The position numbers and the translations under genes are program-made. From the NCBI GenBank assembly GCA_030688605.1, contig JAUYJB010000009.1, forward strand, positions 1-41,289: 41,289 nt of DNA. Reading direction: 5' to 3'. How positions within the stretch are numbered: position 1 is the first letter of the stretch; each line of letters opens with the position of its first letter. Source of the DNA: Hyphomicrobiales bacterium (lineage in GTDB: Bacteria > Pseudomonadota > Alphaproteobacteria > Rhizobiales > NORP267). The notes beneath the pieces were generated by a model, which was not told the DNA's origin, made no database searches, and saw only the letters and a list, made by a program, of their open reading frames with translations. Below, piece after piece: positions 9,162-14,713 of the stretch.

Positions 9162-9445
9162 TCTACGCACACGCATACATGAACCAGCAGTCATGTTGTG
9201 CGATGCGGGCCTCCCTCAGCCCGTTCGTCACATCAAATTTTATGTAAAACTAAACTACCCGCGGGAATAGTCCCGCCGGAGCGAAACCTTTCGTTAACTT
9301 TAACGCGCCGATGGATGCGGGATGAATTGCGTTCGAATGTCTGGCTGATTGAATGACTACAAATGTCTAAGTTTATTATAGATATTTCTTGTTCTTGCCA
9401 ATAGGAAATACCGTAAAACCATATTCTGTCGCGCTTATTATATAT

Positions 9446-9465
9446 AAGAGAATTATCGTTCTCTT
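9446..9465. promoter_or_regulatory. perfect dyad AAGAGAA-N6-TTCTCTT
   Basis: An exact 7-bp inverted repeat with a 6-bp spacer in the AT-rich region, 285 bp upstream of the epimerase start on the minus strand. It may be a regulator-binding site. It is too short with too small a stem to call a terminator. Confidence 0.35.
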
Positions 9466-9540
9466 GTAATACAACACGCCACTCATAATTTCACGTGTTT
9501 CTGCCTTAATTACAGACGTGACTTCATATTGGAGACTACG

Positions 9541-9609
9541 ATGTCCCGCTTAATTTTAATAGCAATTAATGGTATTTGTGGACATGCGCGAACGTCGGCC
9601 AATGGCTAA
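9541..9609 (+). CDS. possible 22-residue peptide
   Basis: An ATG preceded by TTGGAGACTACG, a good Shine-Dalgarno sequence and spacing, opens a 22-codon frame (MSRLILIAINGICGHARTSA...). The first half is hydrophobic. It is recognised as no family and could be chance, listed because of the ribosome site and its isolation in the AT-rich patch. Confidence 0.2.
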   Translation: MSRLILIAINGICGHARTSANG

Positions 9610-9908
9610 GAACGGCTGATACGTTCCTTCATTGTAAACATCCGCTGTTGGCAGATTTTGCCCGTCGGCACCGTTCGGCCAGGTCGTCAGCAATACGGTG
9701 CTCAACGGACGTTAGGCTTGTCTGCGACCGCTTTGGGGCGGAGAGCGGAACCACCGGGCACCCGGAGTTTTGGGCGGGAGTTGACCCGATGCTGTCGTCG
9801 CGGCTTTCCCAACTGCGCAGCTGATATGCGAGGACCAGGAAATACCAATGGACAGGTCCTTCAGAACATTTTTCAATGCCGGCGTTAAGATGCCGGAGGC
9901 CTGTGTCC

Positions 9909-10685
9909 ATGCCCGAAAAAGAATATCTTAAAATGACCATAAATGTCCTCGCCAGAATGACAGCGGCAGACGAAATCCGCCGCCAAAAGCGACTTGGCTT
10001 GGACGTGATCAATGAGAAGGTGATTGAAGGTCTCATTGAACAACGGCAACACCTCGAAAACCAACAAACACAGACCCTCAAGATTCTAGTTTTGCTTGTG
10101 TTTCTATCGTTTGTGGCGTGGCAGGGCGGAAACATCAAAATTCCAGGGACTGGAGCGTCCATCGCCGAAGTTCCAGGATTTCTGGAAATCAGCCTTGTCC
10201 TGTCTGCTTTGACTCTGATGTGGCTGCCTTATCTCTTTTTATCCATTCAAATTTACGAGGGTGTGATTCAGTCTATAGTAAAACAGCTATCTGCCCAAAA
10301 TCTTATTGATGAAGATATCGTCGTGGCATCGAGGATGCCAGTGCAATTATTTTTAAAGTATGCGAGAGAGAGTGTTATAATTGGGCGAAAAAATGGATTC
10401 ACAATATCGCCGCACGGTAAGGCATACAACACAATACTTGTCGGATTGCTATTGCTCGCTTTCAGTTTATTTTTTGTTTTTCTGTTTGTGTCTGTACTTG
10501 TCATTGCACACCTGGGATTAGACGACGAATTTCTCGGATGGTCTGTTTACTTGCTCTGTTGGTTCGTAATCTGTGTTGGCGTGATTGCAATCTCCGCCAA
10601 TTTCGTGAACTCAAGATATGAAATGGACTTTAATCATCTAGAGATAATTGAACCGCCAGCGGACCAAAGTGGCGTCGCTGGATAG
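9909..10685 (+). CDS. four-helix membrane protein of unknown function
   Basis: A 258-residue protein I do not recognise. Residues 10-57 form a charged, glutamine-rich likely helix or short coiled coil. Membrane helices are predicted by eye at about 58-71, 92-113, 175-200 and 208-231, with a soluble loop at 114-174 between the second and third. The ATG at 9909 has GGAGG nine bases upstream. Base composition and codon use are visibly more AT-rich than the rest of the window (many AAA, ATT and TTT codons), and an IS630 relic follows 150 bp later. Recent acquisition is therefore likely. No partner gene is adjacent, so no pathway can be assigned. Confidence 0.7.
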   Translation: MPEKEYLKMTINVLARMTAADEIRRQKRLGLDVINEKVIEGLIEQRQHLENQQTQTLKILVLLVFLSFVAWQGGNIKIPGTGASIAEVPGFLEISLVLSALTLMWLPYLFLSIQIYEGVIQSIVKQLSAQNLIDEDIVVASRMPVQLFLKYARESVIIGRKNGFTISPHGKAYNTILVGLLLLAFSLFFVFLFVSVLVIAHLGLDDEFLGWSVYLLCWFVICVGVIAISANFVNSRYEMDFNHLEIIEPPADQSGVAG

Positions 10686-10837
10686 GGAGAGTTGGATTCT
10701 GGGTCAAACACCGTTTGGATTGTCAGAAATCTCACAAGAACAGCCGGTTTTGGCACATAGCTTCCGTTCCGAGTACAGCAGCAACACGTCTGGAAAGTGG
10801 GGGACAGCGGACCACCTAGAGCGGATTCGCCTTGATC

Positions 10838-11035
10838 CGGATCGTATCCTGCGGTGGCGAAATAGTTGGCGCATTGTTGCGGTGTGAAGAGCTCGATGAT
10901 GTGGCCGATGGCGTCCCAAAGGCCGTCTACGGTTCTTTCAGCGGCCTTGCGGAGGAGGGCCCTCAGCTTGGTGAATGCGTTCTCGATCGGATTGAAGTCG
11001 GGGCTGTAGGGCGGGAGGAACAGGAACCATGCGCG
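10838..11035 (-). pseudogene. IS630-family transposase, C-terminal fragment
   Basis: About 66 residues match the end of IS630 transposases: LFLPPYSPDFNPIENAFTKL holds the third catalytic acid, followed by LLRKAAERTVDGLWDAIGHI and CANYFATAGYD. Everything upstream, including the first two acids, is missing. The frame runs into unrelated sequence at both ends. A relic of a mobile element at the edge of the AT-rich patch. Confidence 0.8.
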
Positions 11036-11051
11036 CCCTTGCCCACCATCA

Positions 11052-11225
11052 AATTCCCAGTTCACTCCAGCCCATTCCCAGTTTCGCTTTTCGAATTCCC
11101 AGTTAATTTGCCATGGGAATTTGCGATTTTCGTCAGGGATTCCCGATACTTATAGGTCATACAGGACGGCAGATGGGCTCGATTTCGAAAAAATTCCCAG
11201 TTAATTCCCATAGAACTGGGAATTT
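11052..11225. repeat. cluster of AATTCCCAGTT repeats with a perfect 12-bp hairpin
   Basis: Copies or near-copies of AATTCCCAGTT occur at 11052, 11073, 11094 and 11192. The last pairs with its exact complement: AAATTCCCAGTT at 11191-11202 and AACTGGGAATTT at 11214-11225, separated by 11 bases. The region between carries related fragments such as CCATGGGAATTT. It looks like a non-coding repeat field next to the IS630 relic. Function is unknown. Confidence 0.6.
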
Positions 11226-11307
11226 TGGCAGAGACAGGTTCGCCCCAGACTGCACCCACCACCACCCAGTCTCCTGTTTCCGGGCGTCTCCAGCGCACTC
11301 CTGGAAA

Positions 11308-11338
11308 AAGCCCGTTATTTCCGCGGGTTGGCGGGCTT
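11308..11338. terminator. weak terminator-like hairpin
   Basis: AAGCCCG and CGGGCTT form an exact 7-bp stem around a 17-base loop, preceded by AAAA on the left and followed by CTTCTTCG on the right. It could act in either direction. The short stem and broken T-run make this tentative. Confidence 0.3.
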
Positions 11339-11550
11339 CTTCGTCGGGTCATCTGGCTTAGAAACGCGGGTTCGGCGCCGCTTTCGGGCAAATTGGCCGT
11401 TCGTCTCTGTCGGGCCTTTTCGGGGACCAGGCGGTCACGTCCCCCGGATGATGGTGTAGCCCGGCGGTGGCGAAGCCGTCCGCGAGCGCGCCCTTGGTAA
11501 CGCGGGGGCGAGCGGGCGGCCTCGTGCGTGGCCGCGAAGTCGGAAGATCC

Positions 11551-12045
11551 TCAGACCTTGTCCCCGACCTCGCCGTCCAGGATAAACAGGTTCGGACCGC
11601 CTTGGGGCTTAATCACCAGCGAGCCGACGCCATGCTTGTCTTGGAACTGACCCGTGCCGCTGACCAGCTCCCAGAAGCCATTGTTGAAAAGCGCTGGTTT
11701 CCCTTCCGCACCTTTGACGAACGTGGCCTTCACCGTCCAGCGCAATATGGCGACGTCGCCGTTTTCCGCGGTCACTTGCAGATAGCCCTGAGGGTCGCCC
11801 GAGACGGGTGGATTAATGTCGTGCCACCCGATCTCCGTGACCGCCGCACCGGCGAACGCTCCCGAACCCTCGGCCTTTCCCTCGCGCCGAACAGCAAGGA
11901 CGAAGTGCTTCGATCCATCGGCGAATTCGAACTTCAACTGTTCCTGCGGCGTGAGCATGACTTCGACGGACACAGGTTCGGCGAGGGCGCTGCTCCCGAC
12001 GATGGCGGCCGCAGCCGCGACGGCTAAAATGAATGACGATCTCAT
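11551..12045 (-). CDS. small exported protein of unknown function
   Basis: A 164-residue protein with a classic Sec signal (MRSSFILAVAAAAAIVGSSALA, cleavage before EP). The mature part is rich in beta-type sequence (VSVEVMLTPQEQLKFEF, WELVSGTGQFQDKHG, LFILDGEVGDKV). The GTGQFQDKHGVGSL stretch is reminiscent of small calycin/allene-oxide-cyclase-like barrels, but I do not recognise a named family. The ATG at 12045 has GGAAGGAGC nine bases upstream, and longer versions would bury the signal peptide. Copy A of the repeated upstream module lies 85-220 bp upstream, which suggests shared control with the genes at 12296 and 13243. Confidence 0.75.
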   Translation of the reverse strand: MRSSFILAVAAAAAIVGSSALAEPVSVEVMLTPQEQLKFEFADGSKHFVLAVRREGKAEGSGAFAGAAVTEIGWHDINPPVSGDPQGYLQVTAENGDVAILRWTVKATFVKGAEGKPALFNNGFWELVSGTGQFQDKHGVGSLVIKPQGGPNLFILDGEVGDKV

Positions 12046-12129
12046 AACTTGCTCCTTCCATTGTTGCCCGAAGCGAGAGTGGTTTGGTCCCGATTGGCCA
12101 GCGCAGTTTGTCCGCGTGTCGTCCGGAAG

Positions 12130-12265
12130 TGAATCAGCCAGGCGTCCTGCGACTTTGGTCGCGGCACGGCCCGCCGAAGGGGAAAAAGCGTTGTTCGCCA
12201 AGGAATCTGCGCTTGACTTGACGTCGGGCGGGGGGATGCTTTGGTCCTGGTTCTGAAGTATGGCC
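12130..12265. repeat. repeated upstream module, copy A
   Basis: Shares TGAATCA...CAGGCGTCCTGCGAC at its left end and GCTTTGGTCCTGG then CTGAAGTATGG at its right end with copies B (12834-12970) and C (13888-14030). It lies upstream of the minus-strand gene ending at 11551. It may be a promoter module, or just a remnant of duplication. Confidence 0.6.
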
Positions 12266-12295
12266 GCGGTAGGGTGCGCTTACCGCCGCGCCCGC

Positions 12296-12763
12296 TCAGT
12301 GCATGCAGCTCGTACGCATGAGAATCGTCATGGCGTCGAGTTCAAATTCATCGACAAGGTTCTTGCCGAATACCTCCAGCCAGCGCGCCTGCGCGCGGTA
12401 GGCCGGCTTTTCGCGCGCCCCGGAACAATCATATTTCAGTTCCGCAATGTTCTGCAGGTGATGGACCAGCTCGTGCACGAGCACGGAGACTTCGGCGGGC
12501 GTCGCGCCGGTCCATCCTTCGGGCAGGTAGATCGTCCGGCTCCGGTCGTCGTAGATCGCCTGAACGCCGTGGCCGAATTCGGGCGGGGCCGAGTGTCCGG
12601 CCTCGGCGGCAACGCGGTCCGGCCGAATCGATGCAAGCCGGCCGTAGCGGACTTCCGCCATCTTCGCCGCGGACGCGAACTCCACGCGCGGATGCTCGTA
12701 GATCGCCGGCAGGCCGAAGTTGATGGAAAGCCAGGTCACGATCGCCGTGAGCAGCATCTGCAT
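12296..12763 (-). CDS. HExxH metalloprotein, DUF6647-like
   Basis: A 155-residue protein beginning with a hydrophobic segment (MQMLLTAIVTWLSINFGLPAI) that may be a signal or anchor. HELVHH at residues 97-102 is a zinc-metallopeptidase motif. A glutamate in EKPAYRAQARWLE (E118 or E130) could be the third ligand. The size and the AEVSVLVHELVHHLQN sequence match a family I recall as DUF6647; no substrate is known. The ATG at 12763 has GGAGGTTAGC upstream and the longer frame adds no conserved sequence. Copy B of the upstream module lies 70-210 bp before it. A leftover of a second copy of this gene's 3' end is visible at 13831-13857. Confidence 0.72.
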   Translation of the reverse strand: MQMLLTAIVTWLSINFGLPAIYEHPRVEFASAAKMAEVRYGRLASIRPDRVAAEAGHSAPPEFGHGVQAIYDDRSRTIYLPEGWTGATPAEVSVLVHELVHHLQNIAELKYDCSGAREKPAYRAQARWLEVFGKNLVDEFELDAMTILMRTSCMH

Positions 12764-12833
12764 GGCTAACCTCCGAAACTGGGCCGACGCGTGTCGGCTT
12801 CGGTCGCAAGTTTGTCGGGCGGATTGCGTTCCG

Positions 12834-12970
12834 TGAATCATTCAGGAGTCTTGCGACGAAGGTCGCGGCCGCGCCCGCCGGGCGATCAAGCCATTGCCTG
12901 GCAACGGAAATCCAGCGCGGCGCCGGATTGCCAGGGGCGTGCTTTGATCTTGGTCCTGAAGTATGGCCGG
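12834..12970. repeat. repeated upstream module, copy B
   Basis: Same order of blocks as copies A and C: TGAATCATTCAGGAGTC at the left, then GGCGCCGGATTGCC, GGGCGTGCTTTG and CCTGAAGTATGG at the right. It is closest to copy C, with which it shares a long right-hand part and the following response-regulator start. Confidence 0.6.
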
Positions 12971-12996
12971 AACCCGGCCAAGCGCCGGGGCACCCG

Positions 12997-13044
12997 ATGA
13001 TGATCTGGTCGCCGGCGATCACGTCCTGATCCGCGAGAAGCTGG
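12997..13044 (+). pseudogene. decayed copy of the response-regulator 5' end
   Basis: ATGATGATCT, then GGCGATCACGT and CTGATCCGCGAG, aligns with the start of the intact gene at 14054 (GACGATCATGT, CTGATCCGCGAG) but with a one-base deletion and substitutions. The preceding CACCCG and the module upstream also match. Homology fades after about 50 bases, so this is the stub of a duplicated regulator gene. Confidence 0.6.
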
Positions 13045-13124
13045 CGGCGCCAAGCGCATTCTGGAAACCGCCTGCTCGCCATCTACAGCAAGGGCTTGGC
13101 CCGGATGGGGGTAACGTAATCGGG

Positions 13125-13154
13125 GAGGGTGCGGTCATCGCGAACCGCACCCTC
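13125..13154. terminator. perfect 11-bp hairpin, terminator-like but without T-run
   Basis: GAGGGTGCGGT at 13125-13135 pairs exactly with ACCGCACCCTC at 13144-13154 around an 8-base loop. It lies 89 bp upstream of the stop codon side of the minus-strand repeat-protein gene, downstream of that gene's 3' end. The strong GC stem fits a terminator for it, but neither side shows a T-run. Confidence 0.45.
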
Positions 13155-13242
13155 TTCGATCACTTCAGAGGAAGAACGCGCTGCTTGCGGCGGTGCTGGA
13201 ATTCCACACCGAACTGCCGCTCAGCGATTGCAGCCGACCCAG

Positions 13243-13740
13243 TTACTCGTCGATACGCCGGGAAGCAAGGCGCTGGGCGGCAACAAATTCGGGCGGAACA
13301 TAGCCGACATCGGCGACAGGACGCGAATATAAGAGCCGCGCCTGACGCAGGGCAGCAAGACGGCGGGCAAGGCGCCGCTCCTCACGCAGGGCTTCAAGGC
13401 GTTGCTCGGCAAGGTATTCGGGCGGAACATAGCCGACATCGGCGACCGCGTGAGAGCCTCCTGAGCGCTGCTGCCGACGCAGGGTATCCAGGCGTTGGGC
13501 AGCAATAACCTCAGGCGGAACATAGCCGACGTCGGCGACAGCACGAGAGGCTGCCAAGCGCTGTTGCCGACTCAGGGTATCCAGGCGTTGGGCAGCAATA
13601 ACTTCCGGCGGAACATAGCCGACGTCGGCGACGTGCGCTTGCGTGCGGTGATCGTCATACGGGATGAACGGATCCTCTGCATATGCGAGGGAACCACTCA
13701 TCAGCACGGCAGCAGTCGATGCAATCAGAAACGTCTTCAT
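13243..13740 (-). CDS. exported repeat protein with four VADVGYVPPE units
   Basis: A 165-residue protein with a Sec signal (MKTFLIASTAAVLMSGSLAYA). The mature part is built of four copies of VADVGYVPPE at residues 37-46, 68-77, 99-108 and 142-151. Each is followed by an Arg/Gln/Leu-rich helix such as VIAAQRLDTL. Period is 31, 31 and 43 residues, and the DNA shows matching 93-bp repeats. The repeat does not match a family I know; alternating rigid motif and charged helix suggests a periplasmic binding or scaffold protein. AGGAGAG lies 8 bases before the ATG. Copy C of the upstream module lies 150-290 bp upstream. Confidence 0.78.
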   Translation of the reverse strand: MKTFLIASTAAVLMSGSLAYAEDPFIPYDDHRTQAHVADVGYVPPEVIAAQRLDTLSRQQRLAASRAVADVGYVPPEVIAAQRLDTLRRQQRSGGSHAVADVGYVPPEYLAEQRLEALREERRLARRLAALRQARLLYSRPVADVGYVPPEFVAAQRLASRRIDE

Positions 13741-13830
13741 GATACTCTCCTTGGTATGGAGCTAGTTGACAGCGCCGACCACAACGATTGGCGCCCTGCT
13801 CCAGCGGCTGCGGTAGGGCGAGCATTCCGC

Positions 13831-13857
13831 GCGCCCGCTCAGTGCATGCAGCTCGTA
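13831..13857 (-). pseudogene. stub of a duplicated DUF6647-like gene 3' end
   Basis: GCGCCCGCTCAGTGCATGCA followed by GCTCGTA is identical to the sequence covering the last codons and stop of the gene at 12296. The flanking GCGGTAGGG is also shared (13810 and about 12266). Only the tail remains here, so a duplicate gene was lost. Confidence 0.5.
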
Positions 13858-13887
13858 TGAGGAATATGTCGGCGGGCGGCGGCAAAA

Positions 13888-14030
13888 TGAATCATCCAGG
13901 CGTCCTGCTACCGAAGGCGCTGGCCGAGCGCCGGGCCTCGCCCCAAGCCGCGGGCGGCCAATGGAAATCCGGCGCGGCGCCGGATTGCCGAGGGCGTGCT
14001 TTGCTCCTGGTCCTGAAGTATGGTCGGGGC
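13888..14030. repeat. repeated upstream module, copy C
   Basis: TGAATCATCCAGGCGTCCTG at the left, GGCGCCGGATTGCC, GGGCGTGCTTTG and CCTGAAGTATGG at the right. It separates the repeat-protein gene (minus) from the response regulator (plus) and could serve both directions. Confidence 0.6.
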
Positions 14031-14053
14031 CGGCAAAGAGCTGGGGACACCCG

Positions 14054-14713
14054 ATGAAGATCCTCGTCGTCGACGATCATGTGCTGATCCGCGAGGCGCT
14101 GCGCGGCGTCCTGAAGGAACTCAAGGAAGATGCTGCGATCGTCGAGGCACCGGATTCGCGCCAGGCGATGCAGCGGATTGCCGAGAACCCCGATCTCGAG
14201 CTGATTCTGCTCGATCTGAACCTTCCCGACCGCAGCGGCTTCGAAGTGCTCGCCGAATTGCGCCAGCGCCATCCTGCGATCTCCGTGGTCGTGCTCTCGG
14301 CCAGCGACGAGCGCGACCATGTGGCCAAGGCGCTCGATCTCGGCGCGCTGGGCTTCATTCCGAAGTCAGCGCGGCGCGAGGTCATGTTGAGCGCGTTCAA
14401 TCTCATTTTCGCCGGCGGCATCTATGTGCCGCCGGAGATTCTTGCCCGCCCGGGGCTGAAGCCGGCGATGCCAGCCCGATCGGGGAAGCCGGTCTCGGCC
14501 GCCGAACTCGGCCTTACCGGCCGGCAAATGGACGTGCTGGTCCTAATGATGGAGGGCAAGAGCAACAAGGCGATCTGCCGCGTGCTCGACATTGCCGAGC
14601 CGACGGTGAAGAATCACGTCACCGCGATTCTCAAGGCGCTGAAAGCCAGCAACCGCACCGAGGCGGTCATTGCGGCCGGGGCGCTCGGTGTCGCGCCGCG
14701 CGAGCGCGAGTAG
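14054..14713 (+). CDS. NarL/LuxR-type response regulator
   Basis: A 219-residue two-domain regulator. The receiver domain starts at KILVVDDHVLIRE, has the phosphoacceptor aspartate in LILLDLNLPD near residue 56, the conserved threonine/serine region in VVLSASDE and the lysine in GFIPKSA. The LuxR helix-turn-helix is at about 150-210 (LTGRQMDVLVLMMEGKSNKAI, then AEPTVKNHVTAIL). It converges on the hybrid histidine kinase gene and overlaps its 3' end by 47 bp, making that kinase the obvious candidate partner. The start at 14054 is fixed by the conserved N-terminus; the ribosome site (CTGGGGAC) is weak. Part of its 5' end is duplicated at 12997. Confidence 0.9.
   Translation: MKILVVDDHVLIREALRGVLKELKEDAAIVEAPDSRQAMQRIAENPDLELILLDLNLPDRSGFEVLAELRQRHPAISVVVLSASDERDHVAKALDLGALGFIPKSARREVMLSAFNLIFAGGIYVPPEILARPGLKPAMPARSGKPVSAAELGLTGRQMDVLVLMMEGKSNKAICRVLDIAEPTVKNHVTAILKALKASNRTEAVIAAGALGVAPRERE

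Larger units (their letters stand above)
9162..9908. other. AT-rich intergenic region between the polysaccharide operon and the membrane protein gene
   Basis: About 750 bp without a convincing long gene. The part from 9240 to 9600 is strikingly AT-rich against the GC-rich surroundings, with runs such as TTATTATATATAAG. It contains dyads (CGTTAACTTTAACG at 9292-9305 and the 9446-9465 repeat) and one tiny frame with a good ribosome site at 9541. It probably holds promoters for the leftward polysaccharide operon and marks foreign DNA. Confidence 0.55.

Noticed and set aside
10685..10838. Extension of the IS630 fragment frame towards 10634
   Set aside because: Similarity to transposases stops after AGYD; the remaining residues overlap the end of the membrane protein gene and are unrelated.
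13245..13735. 93-bp spaced repeats as a possible regulatory repeat array
   Set aside because: They are fully explained by the VADVGYVPPE protein repeats in one intact frame with signal peptide and ribosome site.
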